Shown one piece after another: positions 1 to 8,298 of a stretch of 11,740 nucleotides of DNA. The position numbers and the translations under genes were made by a program. Origin of the DNA: Lunasporangiospora selenospora (lineage: Eukaryota > Mortierellomycota > Mortierellomycetes > Mortierellales > Mortierellaceae); the NCBI GenBank assembly GCA_015680635.1, contig JAABOA010000764.1, forward strand, positions 1 through 11,740, read 5' to 3'. The notes beneath the pieces were generated by a model that was given only the letters and a program-made list of their open reading frames with translations, had not been told where the DNA came from and searched no databases. The stretch's first letter is position 1; every line of letters starts with the position of its first letter.

Positions 1-412
1 TCAACAAGGGTCTGATGTAGCTCTTGCTGTCTACAATTTAAAGAATAATAGCGGGCTTCTAGGCTTTTCAGACCAGGAATTTGGCTCCAGAGATAGCCCA
101 GGACGGCTTTAGTGCATACTTTCGGTTTGAGAATGAAACTCTAAGAGCGACTTTTATTTGACATTTGATATAAAGAAAAGAGAGCTCCTAAAAAAAGGGT
201 AGACTCTCATTCATTGCAGCGTGTGGGTGGCTGTGTAAATAGTGGAGGTGCAGGTGGACAGTCTCATTAGTCACCTGGTCCTCGCTTTATTATTGGCATG
301 GGTAGAGACTCCTCTATTTCATACTCCTTATTCCTCTGGAAAGGATCCGCTTTGGTCAATGCATTCAGTGGTATTGAAGCCGACCAGTGATTTCAAGACT
401 CTGTGATTTCAT
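1..412. other. 3' flank of the LRR-like gene, no gene seen
   Basis: No open frame of useful length and no recognisable RNA gene or repeat was found on either strand. This stretch follows the stop codon of the minus-strand gene and probably holds its 3' UTR and transcription end. Confidence 0.5.
286..291 (-). terminator. candidate polyadenylation signal AATAAA
   Basis: On the minus strand an AATAAA hexamer lies about 125 nt past the stop codon of the large minus-strand gene. A second AATAAA (417 to 412) overlaps the stop codon itself, so it is probably too early to set the mRNA end. The hexamer is short and could be there by chance. Confidence 0.35.
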
Positions 413-3400
413 TTATTCACTTTGTATTCGAGGCTTGACGACTATTGCGTGCCCTAAATTCGTAACATCAGCTTTGTCCTCCAGAATCTCGAGATCCACC
501 TCGCCCAGACTTCCACCGATTATCTCTAGATCATTCAGCGTGACAAAATCAGTATAACTGATCAAAGATCCCCACTGGGCACCACATAGGGGGATATCTC
601 TCAACTTGACAGCCAACTTGACTGGTCGAGGCGCCTTTGCACCATAGCGTGGAAACATTTCCTTGAGCCACTCGACTAAAGGCCCCTCCCATTCTGAATC
701 AGATCTATCTTCACGGTCTGACATACTTTCACTTTCTGCATCCGTAGATCCTTCATCCCTTTCCCCCTTTTCTTTTTCCTCTTCCTCTTCGTACAGATTT
801 TTCCCTGCTCTTTCCCCTAATCCATCCTCCTTCAATATTGCAATTCCGTCCTCCTCGGGCTTGATTTCTGAGACTTGAAAGGCGAATTCAAAGTTGGATA
901 GTTTTGGAAATGCCTCAATATTGACATTTCCATTCTGCAATTCAGGGACCCATATTTGGGTATTGCCACCAGAAAGATATAGTCCCGAAATCGTGCTTCC
1001 GTATCGAGTAGCCATCTGGATAAGCAGTTCCAGGTTTTTGGGATTATCGAGGTCAAAGCAGACAACAGACATGGAAGACGACCCGGGGTACTTTTCCCAA
1101 AATTCGTGTACCATGTTTTCGTCTAATGAGTCGTCCCCACTGCAGGGAAAGTCTCCCAGGTGCAGGGATCCGCCATTGATTATGATAGGAACGTGTGCGT
1201 CATCCGAGAAGCTGTGGTCGCGGCCCAACCTGATGCGCATCTCTTCGATAGTCACCTTATAAATTTTGCCATCGTAACATTCGATCGAGACTCTGTCATG
1301 ACAGTCGTCATGTTCCATTTTGATGAACTGGAGCGGGTGGGATAGACTTCTGAGGCACTGGGTAATCAAATAGTAAATGTTGAAAACATTCCTGTAATTT
1401 TTCAATTTGATGGTGATCGAATCCAGTTCGGGGCTATGTTTAAGAATATCCTCTAGGTTGCTCATAGAACAGGCGTTTTCCGAGAGCGTCAACTCAGCCA
1501 GGTCCTTGTTGAATAAAACTCGGGTGGATCCCAACGAGAATGGCTGGTCGGAACTGATGGTGCTAATGGATAGACTGAATCGATTATTTTCGTCCGAGGA
1601 ATCTGGTGCCATCTCCAGCTTTCCCACTGAAACATGCACCTCATCGTTCGTCAGATGCAGCTCCCCTGACTCTGGGAGAACCTTGAGGAGGCCGGAAACG
1701 AGACCAAACTCGTTGGGATCAAAGTTCCTAAAAGCTAGTTTACGGAGGCTGGTTCCATTGGCACACTTGGGTAAAATGCTTATCCTCCTAAAGAAACCTT
1801 GGCATCCCGCAAGCTCGAATGATTGGACTCGACCGTTCGTCATTATTTCAATGAATGGGTCAAATCGCCGTCCTCGGTTGAACACATCTCTCAACGGTCC
1901 CTGGAAGCGCGATGCATTCAGCCGGAGAATAGAGATGTTACACATTTTTACGGTGGATTGTAGCTTCCGTAAGTCGTCCAGGCTTGCATCCCAATCAAGC
2001 CAGATGTCAAGTTCGTGTATATCTTTAGCCTTTTGGAGAGCATTGTAAAAGTGCTTGGCGGCAGATCTGGACACTAGCTTGATGACAATCTTGCCCTCGT
2101 TCTCGTTATATTCGCCAGCATTGCTTTCAACAATTTCCCCCAGTCGTTTCCTGGTGGACTCCTTATAGTTTTCGCGGTAGTGGTCGAGACACACCCACTT
2201 GACGTGACCTTCACTGGTGACCACCCGGTAGAGATTTCCAAGCGTTCGATCCGGATCGTATTTCGAGATAAATTTAAGGAGTTGCCTAAGGTCTGCACCC
2301 TCCAGAGGCTCGATGTGACTGTAGTCAGATTTATCGTCGAATTCGTCCGATGGCCCTGTTGACTTCATCTTGGGTTGAAGAAACTTGATTGCGTCGTCGA
2401 CATAAGAGGCAAGTTTGTCTTTGTGACCCTTGATTTTCGTTGATGCCAACTCCAATTGCTCAGAGATATTCGCCATTGCTATTGCTGGGGCAACTACAGC
2501 GGTGGCAACGGCAGCAAATTTAATCATCTTGAGGACCGTCAGGATGTAACGTCCATACTTTTCGAGAAACTCGTTTGGTTTCTCGACATCATAGCCATCA
2601 TGCTTTGCAATATGAATTTTGTGGAGCGACTTTGGCGCATTAGCCATGGTATGGGCACCGCATTCGCAGAGGAAATGCAGCTGGAAAGCGACTGTAAAAG
2701 GGTTGAATCTATCCGCGAGCCGGATCTCTTTTGGAAGGATGATGAACAGGCGTGGTATGGGATACTCAAACAGCTCGTAATTTTGTGTGAGAACTGCTTG
2801 AAGTTTTGCTTGGACGAAAGCTAGATGGTTGAGTGCCCGTAACTGCAATCTCTGCATGTTTAGCTGGTTGGTGCTAAGTACCTCGAATGCTGCCGTGAAG
2901 GTGACAGTTTGGTGGTTGATTAACTCTGTAATAGCCTGGGTATGTTGATCTGATATGGAAATCACTTGCTTTGTCTCGTCTTGCTCTCCTGATTTGACAA
3001 TATCAATCTCATTGTGCACTTCAGTATCTCTGAGCTGAATGGATTCGGTGTTTGTACGAGACGGTTGCGTTGGATGCGTGACTTCTGATCCGTGGGACTC
3101 GACTACAACCTCAAGAATAGAGTCAAGAAATGCTGCAATTCTCTTGGGCTCAAGTCTACTCATTACCAATACGGTGTTAAAGAGTCGTATGTTAGTTTCA
3201 ACTAAATAAATAAAAAAAGCTTTGTACATGTCGCTGCTCTGATTGCTAAGGAATGCTAGGGTTCCTTACTCTGTCAACTGAGTATCACACTCAAATTCGA
3301 CCATTTCATTATCCTTGAGAACATAAAGAGCGCCTGGGAATGCTCGACAGATACTCTCCCATCTGATGACATAACGTTTGACCGAGTTGTCGAACGTTGC

Positions 3401-3466
3401 AGGGAGATGTACACTTTTGCGAGGTACACGGTCACTCGGGCAATGGAACTGCTGGTTGTGCGTCAT
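413..3466 (-). CDS. large LRR-like (RNI-type) protein of unknown function, two exons
   Basis: Function is not known. I model two exons, 3466-3270 and 3155-413, giving about 979 residues. The second exon alone is open for 938 codons with a lead-in of intron sequence (MYKAFFIYLV...) that I do not believe is translated. The first exon supplies 65 codons starting at ATG 3466 (MTHNQQFHCP). Residues 1 to about 85 form a compact N-terminal domain that runs across the junction (CDTQLTE then LEPKRIAAF). Residues about 130-190 are helical. Next come a YPIPRLFIILP / FLCECG block (about 197-232) and an HIAKHDGYD...KYG block (about 247-267). A hydrophobic stretch (about 277-296) could be a membrane segment. 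An LYRVVTSEGHVKWVCLDHY block spans about 374-392. Irregular leucine-rich repeat-like sequence follows, then a very acidic E/D/S-rich insert (about 854-889). From memory, the YPIPR and GHVKWVC blocks recur in big Mortierella and Glomeromycete families. I see no P-loop or kinase motif. An alternative is a shorter protein starting at the internal ATG at 3163, within the proposed intron. Confidence 0.8.
3156..3269 (-). other. predicted 114-nt intron in the LRR-like gene
   Basis: The first-exon frame hits a stop (TAA, 3268-3266) directly at a strong donor, GTAAGG, starting at 3269. An ACTAAC branch-point match lies about 40 nt before a TAG acceptor (3158-3156). Splicing keeps frame: two bases GA are left from exon 1 and A is taken from exon 2, giving Glu. 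An AG three bases earlier (3160-3159) also keeps frame and would give Asp-Arg instead of Glu. A pyrimidine-rich TTTATTTAG acceptor upstream was ruled out because it puts a stop right after the junction. Confidence 0.75.
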
Positions 3467-3493
3467 TTCGCCAAAATAAGAGAGAAGAAATAG

Positions 3494-3608
3494 AGGACCG
3501 GTGGGATAAGGGAGAGGTAGGATGTGGGCCCGATGGGATAAGGGAGAAGTAGGGTGGGGGACCGGTGGGATAAGGGAGAGGTAGGATAGGGGACCGATGG
3601 GATAGATG
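3494..3608. repeat. 32-bp minisatellite, about 3.6 copies, in the 5' flank of the LRR-like gene
   Basis: The core TGGGATAAGGGAGA recurs with the TGGGATA part starting at 3502, 3534, 3566 and 3598, an exact 32-bp period. Units alternate between ACCGGTGGGATA and (A/C)CCGATGGGATA forms, suggesting either a 64-bp higher-order unit or independent mutation. The array begins about 28 bp upstream of the start codon at 3466, so it lies in the 5' UTR or core promoter. On the gene's sense strand it is almost pure CT-rich sequence (CTCTCCCTTATCCCA). A stray CGCCCTTATCCTAC match at about 3806 resembles one unit. Confidence 0.9.
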
Positions 3609-3680
3609 AGAAAAAGAGAAAGAGTCAACCACTTGAAGATGATGAAGTCTCAAGTAAAGAGAGGAGTTTTTTTGTTTGAA

Positions 3681-3687
3681 TTATATA
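3681..3687 (-). promoter_or_regulatory. possible TATA element upstream of the LRR-like gene
   Basis: TATATAA reads on the minus strand about 215 nt before the start codon at 3466, with the minisatellite in between. That would give a 5' leader of about 180 nt containing the repeat array. It is an AT-rich short match, so it may be coincidental. Confidence 0.25.
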
Positions 3688-3835
3688 GCTATGGAAAGAA
3701 AGCGGGTGGGGAATCAGGTCCTTATAACCTCGAAAAGAGTGGCAGTTTGAAAGGTTACAATCCAGGTACAGTCGGTGCTTCTCCTTTTCTCTCTCTCTTT
3801 GCTTCGCCCTTATCCTACATGGGGGGGAGGCGTCA

Positions 3836-4035
3836 ATGAGGTACATGCCGCGCACCTCAAGACGACGTACAGCTGCCGTTTTTGTGAGAGTCTCTATTGG
3901 TCCATTTCCTGAGCGAATACCAGGAAATCCACGACCAAGCCCATTGGGTGCAAGCCTATCACAATTAGGAGTAACCGGCCCCTCAGGCACCTCAGGCTCT
4001 TGACTCCAATTGTCTAACAAGGTCTTAGCTTCCCA
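3836..4035. other. coding-like stretch of unknown origin, open on both strands
   Basis: On the plus strand an ATG-to-TGA frame of 55 codons (3836-4003) reads MRYMPRTSRRRTAAVF and ends in a Gly/Ser/Pro-rich tail. On the minus strand a frame with a quite normal amino-acid mix (WEAKTLLDNW ... AAVRRLEVRGMYLID) covers about 4035-3830 but lacks a clear start. I recognise neither. Both cannot easily be real. It may be a fossil exon or an old insertion. Confidence 0.25.
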
Positions 4036-5228
4036 GGTATCAACTTTCTAGTTCACGACTTGGATCAGAAGAGGTAAACTGAGTTTTGTACAGAGTGGAG
4101 CAACAATGGCAGGGCGAAGCCAGCTCTTACGGTTTGGTTTGTTCCTCCATTTTCTGTGTCGGTTTTCCACGATCTTTTCCCTCCATTGTTGGCCCATTGT
4201 CCCAATCGCCGGTCCCTCTCGACTCCTTTACATCTCTTTCCCGTCTTTTTCGTCTTCTCCCCTAACCTCTTTCCAGACCAGTACTCTTATCTTGCCCAAT
4301 CCCCTTGCATCTTTTTTTTCCTTCCCTCGAAGGCCATGTATGCACCCCTTCATCCTCGACGTGTTCACACTACATCCCACCTTGCGCCCACTTGCGGCTG
4401 CGGCCATTTAGAGAGTTTTTCTCACAGAGCTGCGGAACACTCACCTGTGGAGTGACAGTGACCCGTCATTGAGCATGAAGCCTTTGACAAAGCAAAGAGG
4501 GAAAAAGAGTCACTGTTGTCAAGCAGGGGCAGTAGGCAGCTGGAGAATAGGATGCGTCCAAGGACAATGGACTGGCCCAGACTTTCCGCCAGAGAACGGC
4601 AGAGTCAAAAAAAGAGTTAAATGATTTGCTCCCGCATTTTGTTTTCTCGCGTGGCCGCCAGGTATGACATGGGTTTCAAAGAATGACTAAACCTTATTCT
4701 CTTCAAGCTACTTTTTTTTTCCACCCGACTATTTGACAGACACAGACGCAGCACGATTAGATAGTGTGACTGAATATCAAAAGGGAATGCCTATCAACTT
4801 CTAAACAATGACATGAACCGTTTGTATTGTCGACTATAGTAAACCATGCGAAGAAGGCTTTGACAATGTTGTATCTATCAATTGGGAACACAGAACCATG
4901 CTTACCTCTTTAGGACGACCTTCGATGGTGCAAGTATCCTCCTCAGAAGTAGTTTCAAGTCTGCAAAAAAAATCCCCTTCAATATCTGTGCGTACAACTC
5001 GCCTAGAGGGTCTTTTTTGACCGGCCACATGGTGTTCCGATCAGAGGAGGGAGGCATCTCTGTCACTCGATTGGTCAACCGCCCTTTTGCTATCTTTGAC
5101 ATTTCCAAGCACTGCAAATGTGTGTGAAGTAGGGCAGTCTTGGAAAAGGAAGGGGGGAGGGGTATCATTTCGCATATTACTTTCGTATATTCTATTAGTT
5201 CCTGCCAGATTAGATAAAGGCGTGTCAT
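4036..5228. other. intergenic DNA, CT-rich on the plus strand in its first half
   Basis: From about 4130 to 4330 the plus strand is strongly pyrimidine-rich, like a fungal promoter or leader, but no gene follows it in phase. From about 4870 to 5220 there are overlapping short open frames on both strands. On the minus strand there is a good donor (GTAAGC, near 4907) and a good acceptor (T-tract then GCAG, near 4965), but no protein I recognise. No RNA gene was seen. Confidence 0.35.
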
Positions 5229-5515
5229 GGGACTTGCAAGGAAAGAAGAAAAAAGGGCGTGAGAGTCGTAAAAGGACTAGACTGTCTGCAAGCCCTTGCA
5301 TTGTATAGAGGAGTCCTTCAAAAGGAGTGTCACACTTTCCCATGTGTCTTGTCGACGCACGACCACAAAATTTCTCCTTTTGGGCCAAGTAGGGCCATCT
5401 TGTTTGACCCGTATCTCTGGTAACTCCCCCCATTTGACAAAGCATGACCATCCGCCGAAATGCCAAGCTAAAATGTCTATCTGCTAATCTTCTGAGCAGA
5501 TTAACGATAACACTG
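5229..5515. repeat. dispersed direct repeat, copy 1, block A
   Basis: This block aligns by eye with 7990-8298 in the same orientation. Shared runs include GGACTTGCAA, ACTAGACTGTCTGCAA, TCACACTTTCCCA, TTCTCCTTTTGG, CCATCTTGTTTGACC and GATAACACT, separated by substitutions and small indels. The level of divergence says the copies are old. In copy 2 the block sits just upstream of the dead Harbinger transposase, so block A is probably non-coding transposon sequence. Confidence 0.8.
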
Positions 5516-5540
5516 CACTCGATTGGAGCCCGTACCTGTA

Positions 5541-5665
5541 TGACGGAGGGGACTGTGGAAAGGGAAAGGGTAAAAGTCAAAGTCTAATAGGTTCTGTGGA
5601 CAAACCATTCCAAGTGCTGTCTTCTCACGCAAAGACACTGTAAGAATACAATTGTTTGGAACATG
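5541..5665. repeat. dispersed direct repeat, copy 1, block B
   Basis: This block aligns with 9081-9215. The strongest match is GGTTCTGTGGACAAACC, followed by a C/T-changed CCATTCCAAG / CGCTCCAAAC, then TCAAAGACT-like sequence and a similar GGACA(C/T)CCCTG end. Here block B follows block A after only about 25 bp, whereas in copy 2 about 780 bp lies between them. Confidence 0.75.
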
Positions 5666-5699
5666 GGGACACCCTGGGAGACCTTTGTATCGCAGGACG

Positions 5700-6301
5700 T
5701 TCCCCTACTGAACCACTACTATCGCCGTCTTTTTTCTTTTACATCACATCGTAGTAGCGGCCCATTTTTTATTTCAAATCTTGCTCGACTGTTGCGCATC
5801 AGGTGGCTCCATTATCACGCCAACCGAAAGATTTCCTCGAGCATCTTTTATTCAATGACAGGATTCAATCCACATGATTGACCTTTCTCTAATACATTGG
5901 CCTAATGGAGACTAGGCCCCTCTGTCAGTAGACCGACTTCTTTTTGATAAAAAGTCATCTTGTATTCTCTTGCCAAAAAATATTCGATCTGCCAACAGGT
6001 CGTCTGCGATGCTGGCAAAGAGATGAATTATATATTTTGCTCTACTCTGCGTTCTAGGACATTCAGTATCCGCTTTCTTGAATCATAGTTTAATTTTACT
6101 CGCGCTTTTAGGTTAAACGCCGCATTTGAGCCAGATTCATCGGAATTTACAGTAATAGCGACACAGATAAATGACCGGAAGCGTTGGCCATAGCCACATT
6201 GACATGAGGTCAGTGGTAACTAGTTTGCGTTGATGCATCTTCATTTCATGGCTTGATACCGTTGCTCATTCCTTTATTCTCCCATATTCCTCAAAAGATA
6301 A
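5700..6301. other. intergenic DNA, no gene seen
   Basis: This stretch is AT-rich with only short shadow frames on both strands. I found no RNA gene, no long repeat and no protein I recognise. It lies between repeat copy 1 and the decayed transposon region. Confidence 0.4.
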
Positions 6302-6618
6302 CATGCGGTCCATAGCCCACCTCCCCATCCTGAACACCTATTTATTTTGACAAAGGATTGGGTGTTGGAAAAGAGGAAGAAGGAGTTCGACAGGATGGAA
6401 GTTTAGAAGCCATTGAAAGTCACCAAGGCATCCACGAAGCAGTTGGCTCTGTGAATCAAAGAGAGAGTAGCAGTCAGCAGGATGTCTCAGAGCCGGAGCC
6501 AGCAGCGTTGAAAACTGGAAAACCGAGGATGACAACGAGTCAATTAAGAGCAGCGCAAGTGCAAAGAGCGATCCGGAGAGATTCCTTAAACGACCAAGTC
6601 CTATCAAGACGTTAGACG
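6302..6618 (+). pseudogene. degenerate coding-like segment of unknown product
   Basis: No start codon is apparent. One frame reads HPEHLFILTKDWVLEKRKKEF up to a stop (TAG) near 6405. The next frame, open from about 6358 to 6615, reads EAIESHQGIHEAVGS and then PRMTTSQLRAAQVQRAIRRD. The two look like one charged, helical protein broken by a frameshift. It faces the decayed transposase tail to tail, so it could be a remnant of a second transposon gene, but no diagnostic motif supports that. Chance open frames remain possible. Confidence 0.25.
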
Positions 6619-6732
6619 GGGGATGCAACATCCATAAGATATTCTCTTCTCAAAGAGTCCAGGAGAATGATAGAAGCCAGGAATGAACATCTGCAGCCGT
6701 TAGGGTTTGTAACCAAACAAATATCGCGATCC

Positions 6733-7931
6733 TCAAAAGAAGGCAAAGGGACCTGCGACAAGACCTGTGATGATGCCAGTAATAGAGCTAGTGCGCCCTA
6801 CATCTAACGCATTGGCCATGACCCCATCTCTGAAATCTTGTCTAGACGTTTGTTGGCTGGAGTATTCTCCTTCCTGATTTTTCAGATAGTTGTCCTCTTC
6901 CATCTTATCATACCCTTTACCTTCAAATTCGCAATCTCCTTGATCCAGCAAAAAGCTATGGAGAAAGGCACAAGTGGCAATCCAATTCAACGCCTTTTTG
7001 TCCCCTCAAAATTATCCTCGCAACCGCCTTTGAGACACCCAGCGACGTTTTAGTATCCCAATGCAGTGCTCGTTGCAGGCTCTAACATTAGTGATACAGG
7101 TGTTGAAGTCTCTTTGATCCTGTGATACGTTTTTGCCTTTGAATGGCTGTACCGTTAGCTGTGGAGACTGGAAATGCCGAGTTGGCCACAAGATACCCTC
7201 TATCTTCAAAGTAGCTCTGCCGTTGACACCAAAGAGGTGAGTCTGTAAATAAAAGGTGATCGTGACAACGTCCTGTCATGAAGTATTCAAGAGAACAAAA
7301 CAACGGTTAGCGTTTTTGTCGATGATAGACCAAACTGTTACCTTCTCAGTAAAACGTGACTCTTCCATTCTTGTTACAAACGACTGAAGCCTTTAGGGAA
7401 TAGTCTCCATGTCGGTCGTGGTAGAGGTCTCCAAAATGACTTAAGACGAGGCTCTAGAGGTATGGCTAAAGCATCCACAAAACCAATGTAGCCCGGGAAT
7501 CCCTTTCTAGCCATTGCGACAGAATGTGCGTGTCTTTTGTTTGAGTCTGGTCAGTTTAAATACTTTGACTCGAGCGATACGATTGCCGTTAAGCAACGCA
7601 TAAGGTAGTTATTGCAGGATCCTTCGCTCCTACCACAAAAAAATTGCGTTGCGTATCGAGTCCATCCCGTTTCCATAGTATCCCAGGCGATCAAGCGTGA
7701 CCACGAGTTGCACAGCGACTTCTTGTTCCATGTAGCTGTTGTCTTTGAGTACATTATGGTTAGTAATGTATTGAAGCTCTCCTTCGACATTCTCATAATC
7801 CTTCTGAACTGTCTTGGGCTCAGCTTCTCAAGTTGCTCGATCACATCACGGCGTTGGATGTTGTAGTTGGGTGTTCTGTTGATGTATCGGCTTGCAAAAG
7901 GGTTCTCTAGCTCATCCTTTAAGGCGTCCAC
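6733..7931 (-). pseudogene. decayed PIF/Harbinger-type transposase (DDE_Tnp_4 family)
   Basis: An intact enzyme would cut and paste its own element with a DDE-type nuclease. In order on the minus strand the family's marks are visible: the N-terminal region SPRQFRRIMRMSKESFNTLL; VQLVVTLDRLGYYGNG (about 7719-7660, in another frame); SCNNYLMRCLTAIVSLE; GFPGYIGFVDA with the first Asp (7475-7473); HGDYSLKASVVCNKNGRVTFY; GRCHDH; GYLVANSAFP, where the second catalytic Asp is Asn (7183-7181); FNTCI and NEHCIGILK with the Glu (7071-7069); and NWIATCAFLHSFLLDQGD near the end. Recognisable sequence ends about 6805. It is dead. There are at least four frame changes, TGA stops where the family has Trp at 7553-7551 and 7348-7346, and TAA and TGA after RRLRG. 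The frame is open upstream of 7931 (SPHPLDETV), but no ATG start is evident. Confidence 0.92.
7273..7341 (-). other. fossil 69-nt intron inside the transposase remnant
   Basis: Within the degraded transposase a GTAACA donor (7341), a CGCTAAC branch-point match and a CAG acceptor (ending 7273) are preserved. Removing the segment joins VTFY-(stop)-EG to RCHDH in frame, which matches the layout expected for the family. This supports past expression in a host with this intron type. Confidence 0.65.
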
Positions 7932-7989
7932 TGTTTCATCAAGAGGGTGTGGCGAGTATGGGAAAAGAATAAATGCCCGAATGATCTTG

Positions 7990-8298
7990 CAGGACTTGCA
8001 AAAGAGAAAAAAAAAGGAGGAGCCTGAATGGAGTGTCTTAAAGGAACTAGACTGTCTGCAATCTTTTGCATTGCATGGAATCCCTCAAAGAGAGGATCAC
8101 ACTTTCCCACATCACTTTTATTGTAGCTACGCCCACAAAAATTCTCCTTTTGGACCAAGCAGAACCATCTTGTTTGACCTGAGTCCTTGGCGCCCCTTCA
8201 TTCGACAAAACACGGCCCTCCACTGCAATGGTTATTAATAATTTAACGCTTTTGTTAATCTTGGGAACAGATTGCAGATAACACTACTCTTGCTTTCA
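7990..8298. repeat. dispersed direct repeat, copy 2, block A
   Basis: This is the partner of 5229-5515, same orientation. It begins close to the upstream (5') end of the minus-strand transposase remnant, so relative to that gene it occupies the promoter or leader position. The homology fades around ATAACACTACTCTTGC. Confidence 0.8.

Noticed and set aside
663-2824. Several plus-strand open frames of 60-213 codons
   Set aside because: They lie antisense to the large continuous minus-strand coding exon and show no recognisable domain.
3161-3229. Start of the LRR-like protein at the first in-frame ATG (MYKAFFIYLV) or at MSRLEP
   Set aside because: The T-rich segment and the ACTAAC motif there read as intron 3' end, and a well-formed upstream exon joins in frame.
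3432-3653. Pro/Ser/Leu-rich minus-strand frames repeating PLSHRSP/YPTGP
   Set aside because: They are translations of the 32-bp minisatellite. A 32-bp period shifts frame each unit, which explains open frames without a real gene.
4300-4330. CT-rich tract as the leader of a plus-strand gene near 4106-4455
   Set aside because: The frames inside it are low-complexity Ser/Phe/Pro-rich products of the CT bias, with no domain and no intron structure.
4902-5028. Possible small minus-strand exon between a T-tract GCAG acceptor and a GTAAGC donor
   Set aside because: The splice signals are good but no partner exons or recognisable peptide were found, so no gene model could be supported.
7612-8238. 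Plus-strand frames across the transposase remnant and repeat
   Set aside because: The opposite strand carries clear Harbinger transposase motifs, and the rest is repeat sequence.
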